DNA from: an uncultured Clostridium sp.
Lineage (GTDB): Bacteria; Bacillota; Clostridia; Clostridiales; Clostridiaceae
DNA: 64,000 nt
Assembly: GCA_903789665.1 (NCBI GenBank)
Contig: CAIFEX010000010.1
Location: forward strand, 27,995-91,994
Direction of reading: 5' to 3'
Shown: positions 43,856 through 52,901 of the stretch, piece after piece
How positions within the stretch are numbered: the first letter of the stretch is position 1
How the letters are laid out: every line of letters starts with the position of its first letter
Notes under the pieces: model-generated
What the model saw: the letters and a program-made list of their open reading frames with translations, nothing else
Told to the model about the DNA's origin: nothing
Database searches by the model: none
Translations under genes and position numbers: made by a program

Positions 43856-44041
43856 ATGAAAGATAACGTTATCAAAGTAAATTTTTCAAAAAACAATAAG
43901 AAAAAGAAGACATCATTTTTATCTTCAATAAAATTATTTTTATCAAAATTGTTTAGTTTTACAAATAAGGCCCCTGAAACAAATAAAACAAAAGACAAAG
44001 ACAATAAAAAAATTATATATTATTTCAAAGATATATCTTAA
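43856..44041 (+). CDS. Small basic protein, unknown function
   Basis: 61 residues, very rich in Lys, Ser, Phe and Asn (FSKNNKKKKTSFLSSIKLFL). One weakly amphipathic stretch (LFLSKLFSF). AAAGGTGGGG precedes the ATG and an intrinsic terminator follows at once, so the unit looks like a real monocistronic gene. No family recognised. Confidence 0.6.
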   Translation: MKDNVIKVNFSKNNKKKKTSFLSSIKLFLSKLFSFTNKAPETNKTKDKDNKKIIYYFKDIS

Positions 44042-44066
44042 GGTGCCTATAGATGCACCTTTTTAT
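44040..44066 (+). terminator. Terminator after the small basic protein gene
   Basis: AGGTGC-CTATAGAT-GCACCT followed by TTTTTATT, beginning at the stop codon. Confidence 0.85.
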
Positions 44067-44134
44067 TATTTATGTGATAAAATCACATTAAACTAACTTT
44101 TATTTAAATCAAGTTTATTATAGGAGGGTTAAAT

Positions 44135-44617
44135 ATGAAAATCGGACTTGGATATGATGTCCACAAATTGGTTTATAACAGAGCTCTCATATTAGGTGGG
44201 GTGACTATTCCTTTTTTCAAGGGATTGCTTGGTCATTCCGATGCTGATGTATTGATCCATGCAATAATGGACAGTTTATTGGGAGCTTCCTGTTTGGGAG
44301 ATATTGGCAGACATTTTCCAGATCAAGATAAAAAATACAAAGATATATCTAGTCTTGAATTATTATCTAAAGTATTAAATCTAATCAAAACTAACCACTA
44401 TGTCATAGAAAACATAGATTCCATCATAATAGCTGAAAGGCCAAAATTATCTCCCTACATAGATCACATGAGAAAAAACATAGCTAAAACCTTAGAGATA
44501 GACATATCCATGATAAATATAAAAGCTACTACTGAAGAAGGTTTGGGATTTACAGGCAAGGGAAAAGGCATTGCCGCCCAAAGCATATGCCTTTTAAACA
44601 AAGATCACTCTAGTTGA
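44135..44617 (+). CDS. ispF: 2-C-methyl-D-erythritol 2,4-cyclodiphosphate synthase
   Basis: 160 residues. Starts [12 protein letters not shown] with metal ligands DVH and later [19 protein letters not shown] and the C-terminal [17 protein letters not shown]. Fifth enzyme of the non-mevalonate isoprenoid pathway. RBS AGGAGG. A 16-bp perfect hairpin starts at its stop. Confidence 0.97.
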   Translation: MKIGLGYDVHKLVYNRALILGGVTIPFFKGLLGHSDADVLIHAIMDSLLGASCLGDIGRHFPDQDKKYKDISSLELLSKVLNLIKTNHYVIENIDSIIIAERPKLSPYIDHMRKNIAKTLEIDISMINIKATTEEGLGFTGKGKGIAAQSICLLNKDHSS

Positions 44618-44651
44618 AGATAAATAGGAATATTAATTCCTATTTATCTTC
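44616..44651. terminator. Perfect 16-bp hairpin between ispF and the DUF1836 gene
   Basis: GAAGATAAATAGGAAT, four bases, then its exact reverse complement. It covers the stop codons of both convergent genes. No T-tract is evident, so it may stabilise 3' ends or act as a weak two-way terminator. Confidence 0.65.
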
Positions 44652-45248
44652 CTTGACTTCATAATTATTGACTATATTTTGAACTAATTTTTTAATTGCA
44701 CTTGCCTGACATATCAAAGACATAACTACGAAGAAAACCATTATTCTCTCTTCTTCTTTTCCTTTAATATTCAAATGCATATCCTCAACTATGCTTTGAA
44801 ATTTTTCTTCATTAAAGTTTTCTTTTTCCATTAAATCTTTAATACTGTTTTTTTGGAGATCTGAAAATATTTTATATGCATCTTCCCATGATATTATATC
44901 GTCTTCTCCATTATTTATTTCATTAAAAGCCAATCCAAACACTTTTTTTATCTCTTCCGTAGTAAGTATTGGTCTCATATAACTTAATAAAATAAGCTGA
45001 GTCAGATGAACTTTCGTATATCCCCTTTTCTTCCCATCCTCCGGCTTAGATATAACTTCATTTTTTATATAATTTTGTACTATATTATTTGTATAATTTT
45101 CTCCTTCGAATTTATCATTAAGATAATCTATAACCTGAGACAAAAATAAATCATATCTAGGTAAATCCTCATAAGGAATTATTGTATTATTTGATATGTT
45201 TTTTGCCACTTTATCTATATACTTCATTTCAAAACTCTGTCCGCCCAA
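44640..45248 (-). CDS. DUF1836 protein
   Basis: About 202 residues. The region YTKVHLTQLILLSYMRPILTTEEIKKVF is a predicted MerR-like winged-helix pattern typical of DUF1836 (YkrK-like) proteins, followed by a helical part ending in a hydrophobic helix (ERIMVFFVVMSLICQASAIKKL). Function unknown; regulatory roles are suspected because of the HTH. The frame is open from 45272 but GGGAGG fits a TTG at 45248. Confidence 0.75.
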   Translation of the reverse strand: MGGQSFEMKYIDKVAKNISNNTIIPYEDLPRYDLFLSQVIDYLNDKFEGENYTNNIVQNYIKNEVISKPEDGKKRGYTKVHLTQLILLSYMRPILTTEEIKKVFGLAFNEINNGEDDIISWEDAYKIFSDLQKNSIKDLMEKENFNEEKFQSIVEDMHLNIKGKEEERIMVFFVVMSLICQASAIKKLVQNIVNNYEVKEDK

Positions 45249-45591
45249 TTCTTTACAACCTCCCAATAACATGATAACCCAATTTTGCTCGAACTAAAAA
45301 TCACTTGATACTAATATTATATGGCATATAAATAATCTTTACAAACTAAAGATTCATAAAATATATAAAAATATAATATTTTTATAATTAAATAGTCTTA
45401 AATTACTTAAAATAAGTTAATTTAATACTTGTTATAAGTTATTTAATACTATATAATAAATAATATAAAAAGCTTCTGATCATTAAAAACTTCCGACTAT
45501 TGTACAAATAATTGCTTTAAATTAAACATTATATACTAGCCGTCAAAAGAGTATTATGTTACCATAAAGAAAAGCTGAGAGCTTTAAGGGG
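45249..45591. other. Very AT-rich intergenic region before the PspA cassette
   Basis: Divergent gap between the DUF1836 gene and the psp-like cassette. It holds several overlapping AAGTTA/TTTAAT near-repeats around 45400-45450. I could not pick a convincing promoter, and no RNA gene is evident. Confidence 0.4.
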
Positions 45592-46083
45592 GTGGCTAAA
45601 ATCAAAAACAATAAAAAATTTTTTATTATATCAATAGTACTTACTTTTTTATTTCTGTCAACAGGTATTTTTAACATTCAATCAAGTAATTTTCCTGCAG
45701 GCAATACTTATAGCATTGCTTATGCCAAAGGTTCACATTTCAGTGTACATGGGCATAGTTCTGGAAGTTTTATCTCACACACAAAATCTTCCGGAGGCAA
45801 TTTTAAATCAGGAAGTTTTTCCAATACACCTAATTCTTCTTCAAAGTCTAGCAACGATAAAGCCAACAGAAGCACTTCTCAGCCTGATAAAAACTATAAC
45901 AACGAAAGCAGAAGATCTTTTCTTCCCATACCAATTCCCATACCATGGGGATACAGCAGCGGTTACTACGGAACCAGCAGCTTACTGGCAAGTTTTTTCT
46001 GGGGTTTTACTAAATTCGTAATATTAATACTAATAATAATATTTATCATAAACAGAATAAATAAATTCAAAAGGAAAAGATAA
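45592..46083 (+). CDS. Two-segment membrane protein, first gene of PspA cassette
   Basis: 163 residues. N-terminal membrane segment or signal (FFIISIVLTFLFLSTGIF), then a Ser/Gly/His-rich outside stretch of about 100 residues (SHFSVHGHSSGSFISHTKSS). A Pro motif IPIPIPW and a C-terminal membrane segment with basic tail (FVILILIIIFIINRINKFKRKR) follow. No enzyme motif. GTG 45592 directly abuts AAGGGG, an unusually short spacing, so the exact start is uncertain. It lies 21 bases before pspA on the same strand and may anchor or sense for PspA. Confidence 0.7.
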   Translation: MAKIKNNKKFFIISIVLTFLFLSTGIFNIQSSNFPAGNTYSIAYAKGSHFSVHGHSSGSFISHTKSSGGNFKSGSFSNTPNSSSKSSNDKANRSTSQPDKNYNNESRRSFLPIPIPIPWGYSSGYYGTSSLLASFFWGFTKFVILILIIIFIINRINKFKRKR

Positions 46084-46104
46084 TTTAATTAAGGAGGATT
46101 TTTT

Positions 46105-46755
46105 ATGAGCGTGTTAAAAAGAATATCAAATATTTTCAGGTCAAAGGTAAACGGTACTTTAGATGAAATTGAAAACCCTATTGAATTGCTGGATCAGAAA
46201 TTGAGAGACATGGATGACAGCCTAAATAAAGCCAAATTATCTTCAGCTCAAATATTGGGAAATGTTCATGAAATAGAAAAAAAGATAGAAGAATCAAAAA
46301 GGATATCCGCTGAATTTGACAGTAAAGTAAAACTTGCTTTAAAAAAAGGAAATGAAGAGCTGGCCAAAAAGGCCCTGGCAAGAAAGCTGGAAGCTGATAA
46401 AAGCTATAAATCTCTTGAAGCAAGTCATAAAGATGCCTGTGAAAAAGCTGAATCAGTAAAAATCAAATTAAAGGAGCTGGAAGAGGAAATTCACAAGACC
46501 AGAGTATACAGAGATGAAGCTGCTGCAAGATTCAATAATGCTGAGGCCAGTAAAAAAGTAAATGAAATAATGGCTAATGTAGATACCGGAAATAACAAAA
46601 TAAATTTAGATGATATTGAAAGAAAAATTCAAAAGAAAGAAGCTTTAGCAGAAGGGTTGGGCGATTTAAAGGAAGAAAATGATTTAGATAAAGAATTCGA
46701 GAAACTTGATGAAGTTGATCTTGACGAAGAACTAAAAAAATACAAGCAAAATTAG
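46105..46755 (+). CDS. PspA/IM30-family protein
   Basis: 216 residues, almost entirely coiled coil. The N-terminus MSVLKRISNIFRSKVN is an amphipathic membrane-binding helix; NPIELLDQKLRDM and the Glu/Lys heptads (RKLEADKSYKSLEASHKDA) are family-typical. PspA/Vipp1/LiaH proteins are ESCRT-III-like and coat damaged membranes. The acidic C-terminal tail (DEVDLDEELKKYKQN) is longer than the core fold needs. AAGGAGG precedes the ATG. Middle gene of a three-gene cassette. Confidence 0.92.
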   Translation: MSVLKRISNIFRSKVNGTLDEIENPIELLDQKLRDMDDSLNKAKLSSAQILGNVHEIEKKIEESKRISAEFDSKVKLALKKGNEELAKKALARKLEADKSYKSLEASHKDACEKAESVKIKLKELEEEIHKTRVYRDEAAARFNNAEASKKVNEIMANVDTGNNKINLDDIERKIQKKEALAEGLGDLKEENDLDKEFEKLDEVDLDEELKKYKQN

Positions 46756-46763
46756 GTGATACT

Positions 46764-47417
46764 ATGGACAAAATTCGTAAATCTATAGAGCTTGAGAAGG
46801 ATAAATATGGAAAAATATTTGTAGATATAAGTTTCGCCATAGATAATGTTTCCCCCTTTATAGATAAAGAAATTTTAGCTAGGCGAAAATATTCCGCTAA
46901 AATAACAACTTTAAAAAAATATATGGAACTGCTAGAATCCGCAGAAAGCGAACTCAATACAAAAAAATTTTTTAGAAAATCAAAGGAGGATAGATATATT
47001 TTTCTATTAGAGTCCTATAAAAATGATCACTCGGAATCTCTATCGCAGCTTGAAAAATGTTCCAATTGTGAATGTTTGAATTGTACGGCCAATTGTAAAT
47101 TTGACAGCTGTCTTGGATGCAAAAGCAGCTCAAATATAACATATTGTGACAGAGAAAAAATCAACGTTACAAAACATGATGATTTTTCAATCAACCTTCT
47201 AAACAACAGAACTGGTAAAAATAACAGATATACTGTCCTAGCCACTCTCCAGGACGTAAAATTGGACAGAAAATATATTATAATTGAAAACATAAAATCC
47301 AAGGAAAAATTCATTCTTTATTATTATCCCGGAATTTCAGAGGACAGTTATGGAGAAATTAAAGATGCTCAGGAATTTGATTTTATAGTTTCTACCTTCC
47401 AAAGTGTAGATAAATAA
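46764..47417 (+). CDS. Cysteine-rich protein linked to PspA, unknown function
   Basis: 217 residues, starting nine bases after the pspA stop. The N-terminal ~90 residues are helical (possible coiled coil). Residues 99-128 hold eight cysteines (CSNCECLNC, CLGC and others), likely binding one or two zinc ions. The C-terminal ~80 residues form a beta-rich domain (YTVLATLQDVKLDRKYIIIE, FILYYYP) somewhat like DUF1292 proteins. No signal peptide, so it is cytoplasmic. It may couple PspA to a membrane or redox signal; this is inference. Confidence 0.7.
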   Translation: MDKIRKSIELEKDKYGKIFVDISFAIDNVSPFIDKEILARRKYSAKITTLKKYMELLESAESELNTKKFFRKSKEDRYIFLLESYKNDHSESLSQLEKCSNCECLNCTANCKFDSCLGCKSSSNITYCDREKINVTKHDDFSINLLNNRTGKNNRYTVLATLQDVKLDRKYIIIENIKSKEKFILYYYPGISEDSYGEIKDAQEFDFIVSTFQSVDK

Positions 47418-47442
47418 CCTAAAAAGCTGCACGTACAAATAC

Positions 47443-47549
47443 TTGTCCACAGAAATCGCAATTTTATGCACATTTTCTGTGGATAAGTTACATGCCGATA
47501 TTGTTATACTTACAGCAAATTAATATGAAGTTATCCACGTTGTGGATAA
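47443..47549. other. DnaA-box cluster between the PspA cassette and cca
   Basis: Five DnaA-box-like 9-mers: TTGTCCACA (47443-47451), TTATGCACA (47464-47472), TGTGGATAA (47478-47486), TTATCCACG (47531-47539) and TGTGGATAA (47541-47549). Two are perfect TTATCCACA in reverse. The last pair forms a perfect palindrome, GAAGTTATCCAC-GTT-GTGGATAACTTC (47528-47554). The gap lies between convergent genes. Confidence 0.7.
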
Positions 47550-47579
47550 CTTCTATTGTTAATATATATTAAATATACT

Positions 47580-48962
47580 CTAAAATGACTGTGATTTTAA
47601 GTAATCAATTGCCTCTTCACGGCTATTTATCCTCCCTAGATATCTAAGTTTGTTGATATCCTCGAGTATATCTTTAATAACCGGACCTCTTTTACCCAGA
47701 ATTTTCATAACATCTTTTCCATTTAAAAATCTATTTTCCCTTATCTCGCAGTATAACTTATATTCCTTTAGCATACGCTCGATAAAAGCTTTAAATCTTT
47801 CCTTTTCGTTTTCTCTATCCAAATTCATCCTGGTAGCATAATTATCACAAAATGCAGTAACAAGTATTCCAATAACATAACCATCATAGCGATAAAAGAA
47901 TTTATAAACAGCTTTTCTATTATTTAAAGAACCATTTTTAAAAAGTCCCAGTGGATACATATGCCCCCTAACTATATTTTCAATATAGTTTTCTGCCTTT
48001 TTAGGGAATTTCAAATTATTACAAAAATTTTTACATATCTCAGCTCCCTTTATATCATGTCCATGAAAGCTTATTTTATTGTTTTCTTTCTTATAAGCTT
48101 CATATTTGCCTATATCATGCATAAAACAAGCTAAGCCCAGATATTCGCTGAGCTCAAATTCTCCTATTTTAACTTCAAATACACTTAAATCCAAACCTTT
48201 CAAATTCATTTTGCCTTTTAAAATATCCTTAAATACCCCATATGTCAAATTCATATGGGTAAACACATCTTCTACATGATATTTACATTTTCCTATAGTC
48301 TTCAATTCATCTATATAGGGCATAATATTTTTTAATATCCCGTAATCATCCATAATTTCAAAAGCCGACCCCGATTGATCTTCCTTTATTATCAACATTA
48401 GCTCCCTAAATATTCTTTCTTTAGATGCTTCCATTACCTTATTTGATATCTTTTCAATTTGTTTTTCCGTTTCCAGATTAAAATGCATACCGCACTTTAT
48501 ATAAAACCTTATTCCTCTCAATATTCGAACAGGATCTTTCTCTAAACTCTTCTCATTTACACTCTTGAGTATCCTGCTTTTTAATGCCCTCCTACCGTAA
48601 AACGGGTCAAATATCTTATCATTGATGACTCTCATAGCTATGGCATTTATAGTAAAATCTCTAGTCCCCAAATCCTCTTCAATAGAATTACCTTTCATAG
48701 ATGATATGTCTACTGTATTTTTGTCTAAGATGCATCTGTATATCCCTGCATCTTCCTTTATAGGGAAAAATTTATAATCTATTTTACTCATTTCTGTCAT
48801 GAACTTATGAATATTTCCCTTAATCACAAAATCTGCATCTTCAGGTTCCGCCTGTGCACTCATCAATTTATCTCTCACATACCCGCCTACTAAATAAATT
48901 TCCAGTTCCATGTCATTTGCTATATTTCTCAAATCATAAATAAATTTTTTCAAATAATTCAA
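47580..48962 (-). CDS. cca: CCA tRNA nucleotidyltransferase / poly(A) polymerase family, HD domain
   Basis: About 460 residues. Class II nucleotidyltransferase head with LVGGYVRDKLM, DADFV (catalytic Asp pair) and TRDFTINAIAM; then PVRILRGIRF; then an HD phosphohydrolase domain (CFMHDIGKYEAY, SFHGHDIKGAEI). It adds or repairs the CCA end of tRNAs. A role as poly(A) polymerase cannot be excluded by sequence. GTG 48971 is in frame, but AGGTGG fits TTG 48962. Convergent with the PspA cassette. Confidence 0.92.
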   Translation of the reverse strand: MNYLKKFIYDLRNIANDMELEIYLVGGYVRDKLMSAQAEPEDADFVIKGNIHKFMTEMSKIDYKFFPIKEDAGIYRCILDKNTVDISSMKGNSIEEDLGTRDFTINAIAMRVINDKIFDPFYGRRALKSRILKSVNEKSLEKDPVRILRGIRFYIKCGMHFNLETEKQIEKISNKVMEASKERIFRELMLIIKEDQSGSAFEIMDDYGILKNIMPYIDELKTIGKCKYHVEDVFTHMNLTYGVFKDILKGKMNLKGLDLSVFEVKIGEFELSEYLGLACFMHDIGKYEAYKKENNKISFHGHDIKGAEICKNFCNNLKFPKKAENYIENIVRGHMYPLGLFKNGSLNNRKAVYKFFYRYDGYVIGILVTAFCDNYATRMNLDRENEKERFKAFIERMLKEYKLYCEIRENRFLNGKDVMKILGKRGPVIKDILEDINKLRYLGRINSREEAIDYLKSQSF

Positions 48963-49345
48963 ATCAACCACCTACTCTTTATTATTTTACCACATAAAAT
49001 AGTTTATCTTATAATATCAATAAAATATATAAAATATAATTTCGACACATAATATTCAATTATCCATTTAATTACTATTTTATTCATAAATATTAGCTAT
49101 AATTTTATTTTATTTTTTTTTGCAGCTAGCCCCATGTATTTAACCTTTTCTACAAGATCAACCATCATTTTATGTACCTCAGTTGTTATTGACTTTTATA
49201 TACTTGGGTAGTATATTAACTTTAGATGGAATTTCATAAGAAATTTGTAAAATATTTTATGAAATAATGTTGACTTTTAATGTAATTTTTGCTATTATTT
49301 AATTGTAGTTATGTCGAATTATGGAATTAAAGGAGGAGAGCATAA
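48963..49345. promoter_or_regulatory. Divergent region with two abrB promoters
   Basis: Two sigma-A-type promoters point toward abrB. One is TTGACT (49189-49194), 17 bases, TATATT (49212-49217). The second is TTGACT (49270-49275), 17 bases, TATTAT (49293-49298). Nothing else is recognisable in this 383-base gap. Confidence 0.7.
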
Positions 49346-49591
49346 ATGAAATCTACAGGTGTTGTTCGAAGAGTGGACGAGCTGGGAAGAATTGTAATCC
49401 CTATAGAATTGAGAAGAACTTTAGACATTGCTGAAAAGGATGCCTTAGAAATATATGTTGATGGTGAACAAATTATATTGAAGAAATATGAACCAGCATG
49501 TATTTTTTGTGGTGATGCAAGAGATGTAATAAACTACAAAGGCAAAAATATTTGTAAGAAATGTTTAAACGAACTCCGACAAGGTAAATAG
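49346..49591 (+). CDS. abrB: AbrB/SpoVT-family transition-state regulator with C-terminal zinc knuckle
   Basis: 81 residues. The swapped-hairpin DNA-binding domain (MKSTGVVRRVDELGRIVIPIELRRTL) is almost diagnostic. The C-terminal part CIFCGD...CKKCLNEL gives four cysteines that could bind zinc, a layout common in clostridial AbrB proteins. AbrB represses sporulation and stationary-phase genes and in Clostridium also affects solventogenesis. AAAGGAGG precedes the ATG. It lies near rsmI, as in B. subtilis. Confidence 0.94.
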   Translation: MKSTGVVRRVDELGRIVIPIELRRTLDIAEKDALEIYVDGEQIILKKYEPACIFCGDARDVINYKGKNICKKCLNELRQGK

Positions 49592-49605
49592 TATTAATAT
49601 TTATT

Positions 49606-49642
49606 AAAAAAGCTGATATGAAACTTTCACATCAGCTTTTTT
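49606..49642 (+). terminator. Terminator after abrB
   Basis: AAAAAAGCTGAT pairs with ATCAGCTTTTTT, with an inner TGAA/TTCA extension, and gives a T6 tract on the plus strand. It can also work for the minus strand. Confidence 0.85.
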
Positions 49643-49786
49643 AATTTTGAAATACCTATCACACATATCCACAAATACAAAAAAAGACATAGCTAAATTA
49701 GGCAAAATTCCACCCTTATTTAACTATGTATGTATATTTTTCTATTTAACAAATATGTCTAAATTATAATATAATATTTTATGTTG

Positions 49787-50854
49787 TTACATAACTCTTC
49801 TTCCACCTGTGAAATCCGATCTATTATCCAGACTTGCTATTTTCACAACATCACCAGTTTTAGGTGCATTGATAAAAGATCCATTTCCCACGTATATTCC
49901 CACATGATATGCAGGTGAACCGAAGAACACTAAGTCGCCCGGTTGGAGTTCACTCCTTGAAACTGCCACACCAACATTTTGCTGTGCCTGTGAAGTTCTT
50001 GGAAGATCTATGCCAAAATGTGCATACACATATTGAACTAATCCCGAACAATCGAAACCTGAAGGTGAAGTCCCGCCCCAAACATATGGCACATTTAAAA
50101 AGTTAGAGGCATATGCTACTACTGCATTTGATGTCGCTGTCTCACTGCCGCCTCTCGAAATACTACCGGTTATTCTCGGTGCCGCCTTTCTAATTTCCTG
50201 TACATTATTTGCTGCTGAAGCAATCATTTTTGAAGTTTCCGTATCAGCTACTGCAAGTTCCTTCTCCTTAGCATCCAAAGACTTTATCAAAGTATTCTCG
50301 CTGTCTTTATCACTGTTAAGCTTGGACAATTTTTCTTCATTATCAGATTTTAACACCGAAAGTTTTTCATTTTCTTGATCAAGATTTTGTTTTTGAGCAG
50401 ATAATTGTTCTTTTTTAGTCGTTAAACCCGATATGACATTTTTATCAAAGCCCATTACCTTTTTTACATTATCTAACCTAGATAAAAAATCATTTAAATT
50501 ATTAGCATTTAGGACTACACCTAAATAACTGTTGGAACCATTTATGTACATAGCTTTTACTCTTTTATTAAACAACTGCTGTTGGTTCTCTAGATTCTTT
50601 TCAGTTGATTCTATATTTGATTGAGTAGCTTTTATATTATCAGTAACATTGTCAATATCTTTTTTGTTATCGTCAATTTGCTGCATAACTTGTCCTATAT
50701 CATTATTTAATTTTTCAACTTTAATCTCCAAATCTTGTTTTTGCTGCTTAACTTCAGTTAATGAATCAGAATTACTTGGTGCCGCAAAAACATTTGCCCC
50801 TGTTGACAAAGCTAATGTTAAAGCCATAGCAACAGATAAGGTTTTTCTATTCAA
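49787..50854 (-). CDS. Secreted NlpC/P60 peptidoglycan endopeptidase with coiled coil (PcsB/CwlO-like)
   Basis: 355 residues. Signal peptide ending ANVFA-APS. A long coiled coil (~30-215) of the PcsB/CwlO type follows, then a short linker and an NlpC/P60 domain with catalytic Cys in FDCSGLVQY, His in YHVGIYVG and the third polar residue in SFINAPKTGD. It cuts stem peptides in cell-wall remodelling; the coiled coil usually receives the FtsEX signal. TTG start with GGGAGG upstream. Promoter at 50979-51008. Confidence 0.93.
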   Translation of the reverse strand: MNRKTLSVAMALTLALSTGANVFAAPSNSDSLTEVKQQKQDLEIKVEKLNNDIGQVMQQIDDNKKDIDNVTDNIKATQSNIESTEKNLENQQQLFNKRVKAMYINGSNSYLGVVLNANNLNDFLSRLDNVKKVMGFDKNVISGLTTKKEQLSAQKQNLDQENEKLSVLKSDNEEKLSKLNSDKDSENTLIKSLDAKEKELAVADTETSKMIASAANNVQEIRKAAPRITGSISRGGSETATSNAVVAYASNFLNVPYVWGGTSPSGFDCSGLVQYVYAHFGIDLPRTSQAQQNVGVAVSRSELQPGDLVFFGSPAYHVGIYVGNGSFINAPKTGDVVKIASLDNRSDFTGGRRVM

Positions 50855-50978
50855 TTTATCTACCTCCCATTTTAATATTAATTTATTTTTTCCAAATTAT
50901 AAATTTGGGCGCCAAATTAAATAAATTTAAAAAGATACTCTCTGGAGTATAATTTTAAATTTAAAACAGCACAGCTTT

Positions 50979-51008
50979 ATTATATCATTAAACCATGGTT
51001 CATCTCAA
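50979..51008 (-). promoter_or_regulatory. Promoter of the NlpC/P60 gene
   Basis: On the minus strand TTGAGA (51008-51003), an 18-base spacer and perfect TATAAT (50984-50979), leaving a 5' leader of about 115 bases. I found no riboswitch in the leader. Confidence 0.6.
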
Positions 51009-51149
51009 CGCTTATGATAAATTTTTCTTAAAAATATTAGATTTTTTTAATAAAACCCCATGATTTATTAATAATTTAATTATTTTTAAGCAATATTTTT
51101 AACAATATATCAATAAATATCTGCACTATTTTGGATCTATTTTTAAATA

Positions 51150-51992
51150 TTACAAATTAATTGAATGTATATATATGTCAGATTTAACAGTATCTCTATC
51201 TTTGGCTACCCTTTTCACTGCATCTTTTTTACTCAGTCCCCTATCCATATACATTTTTATATGTTCTTCTATAGACAAATTCATCCATTTTTTCTTTCTT
51301 TCCTCTGCAATTTCCTCTTTGCTCTTGCCTTCCACTACAATTACAAATTCGCCTTTTATCTCTCTGTTCTTGTAATAATTTACTATCTTTCCCAGAGAAG
51401 CTCTGAACACTTCTTCATGAATTTTGGTAAGTTCTCTGCAGACAGCTGCATGCCTGTCACCCAAAACACTTCTCATCAGCTTTAAAGTACTTAACAATCT
51501 GTGGGGAGCTTCATAAAATATCAAAGTTTCCCTTCTCTCAGCTATATCTTCTAAGACATTCTTTTTACTTTTAACATCTCTAGGTAAAAAACCTTCAAAA
51601 ATAAATTTTGAAGCATCCAGTCCCGAATAGATCAGCGCTGTAGTAACAGCTGTAGCTCCAGGAATCACTTCAAAATCTATTCCATAGTCTATACAATTAT
51701 GTATCATAACACTGCCTGGATCTGATATTCCAGGAGTTCCCGCATCACTTACTAAAGCTATGTTGTCTCCACTCTTTAATTTTTTAATCAATTCTACAGA
51801 TTTTTCCTTTTCATTGAATTTATGATAGCTGACAAGCGGTTTTTTTATATCAAAATGATTTAATAATTTCAAGCTTCTTCTTGTATCTTCAGCAGCTATT
51901 AAATCCACTCCCTTAAGGATTTCCAGGGCACGCAAAGTTATATCCTGCAAGTTGCCTATAGGAGTTGCAACTAAAAATAACTTTCCCATCAT
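51150..51992 (-). CDS. rsmI: 16S rRNA (cytidine1402-2'-O)-methyltransferase RsmI
   Basis: 280 residues. Starts GKLFLVATPIGNLQDITLRAL, with AAEDTRRS, LVSDAGTPGISDPG and FEGFLPR, all characteristic of RsmI. It methylates the ribose of C1402 in the ribosomal decoding centre. The start overlaps the yabB stop (ATGATG), so the two are translationally coupled. Order yabB-rsmI-(abrB) matches B. subtilis. Confidence 0.96.
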   Translation of the reverse strand: MMGKLFLVATPIGNLQDITLRALEILKGVDLIAAEDTRRSLKLLNHFDIKKPLVSYHKFNEKEKSVELIKKLKSGDNIALVSDAGTPGISDPGSVMIHNCIDYGIDFEVIPGATAVTTALIYSGLDASKFIFEGFLPRDVKSKKNVLEDIAERRETLIFYEAPHRLLSTLKLMRSVLGDRHAAVCRELTKIHEEVFRASLGKIVNYYKNREIKGEFVIVVEGKSKEEIAEERKKKWMNLSIEEHIKMYMDRGLSKKDAVKRVAKDRDTVKSDIYIHSINL

Positions 51993-52750
51993 ACACCATA
52001 CCTTTCCTCAGATCTTCCATATATTCTATCTATTTCATCCGTATAACTTCCATCCGGTTCATGTATATATAAAGATGCACCCCACTTTAAAAAACGGCCT
52101 CCGTTGTTCTGGCCTTCTATAAGCACCATGTTGGGAGCTTTATATATACTAGGGCAAACCATCCTTATAAACTTGGGCTCAATCTTATACTTCCTCATTG
52201 TACACATGATGTCTGCAAACCTGTCAGGTCTATGAATCATATAAATTTTACCATTATCCTTTAAAAGGACTTTGGCAGCCTTTACAACGTCTTCCAGATC
52301 ACAACAAATTTCATGTCGGGCAATGGCATTTTCATTTTTTGAATTTATAATTCCAGAATTCCTCAATTTGTAAGGCGGATTTACTGTGACTACATCAGAT
52401 TCAGGCATGGTTTTCAAATATTCCAGATCCCTTAAATCTCCATGAAAAATTTCTACTTTTCCCTGTAGGTTATTTAACTTTACAGATCTATTGGCCATAT
52501 CCACCATTTCTTTTTGTATCTCTATGCCGATTATTTTACCAGCAGGAGTTTTCCCAGCCAGTATAAATGGAACTATGCCGCTGCCGCTGCATAGATCAAT
52601 CACACTCGCATTCTTCTTTATATTCGCAAAATTAGCCAGTAAAACGGCATCTACCCCAAACCTGAAAGCATCTTTTTTCTGAATCAAATGCAGACCCTTT
52701 AATTGTAGATCATCTAAGGTTTCACCTTTTCTTAAAAAATTACTCTTCAA
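51989..52750 (-). CDS. tRNA1(Val) adenine-37 N6-methyltransferase-like protein (YabB/TrmN6)
   Basis: About 253 residues. SAM-binding VIDLCSGSGIVPFILAG and N6-adenine/amino methyltransferase motif NPPYKL. The early segment KKDAFRFGVDAVLLA is typical of the TrmN6/YabB group. Presumed to methylate A37 of tRNA; the exact tRNA in Firmicutes is not shown by sequence. GAGG ahead of TTG 52750 is preferred over the in-frame ATG at 52780. Confidence 0.9.
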   Translation of the reverse strand: MKSNFLRKGETLDDLQLKGLHLIQKKDAFRFGVDAVLLANFANIKKNASVIDLCSGSGIVPFILAGKTPAGKIIGIEIQKEMVDMANRSVKLNNLQGKVEIFHGDLRDLEYLKTMPESDVVTVNPPYKLRNSGIINSKNENAIARHEICCDLEDVVKAAKVLLKDNGKIYMIHRPDRFADIMCTMRKYKIEPKFIRMVCPSIYKAPNMVLIEGQNNGGRFLKWGASLYIHEPDGSYTDEIDRIYGRSEERYGV

Positions 52751-52901
52751 ATTTAATACCTCATTTCCAGTCTGGTTCATTATTCATCTTCAATATTTAT
52801 AATTATGATTTAAACACAGATTCTTGTCAATTAAATTTGGATAAAAGAATTTAAGCACAAAAAATCCCCAGATAAATATTCCAGGGAACAACGACTTCAC
52901 T

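Noticed and set aside
43786..44004. Minus-strand 72-residue frame opposite the small basic protein gene
   Set aside because: No RBS, Phe/Leu-rich antisense composition; the plus-strand frame has RBS and terminator.
45372..45560. Repeats in the AT-rich gap before the PspA cassette as a CRISPR or iteron array
   Set aside because: The near-repeats are short, irregular and explained by A/T composition; there are no unique spacers of constant length.
43461..47554. DnaA-box clusters as the chromosomal origin itself
   Set aside because: No dnaA, dnaN or recF nearby, no AT-rich unwinding element that I could place with confidence, and no change of gene-strand bias across the region.
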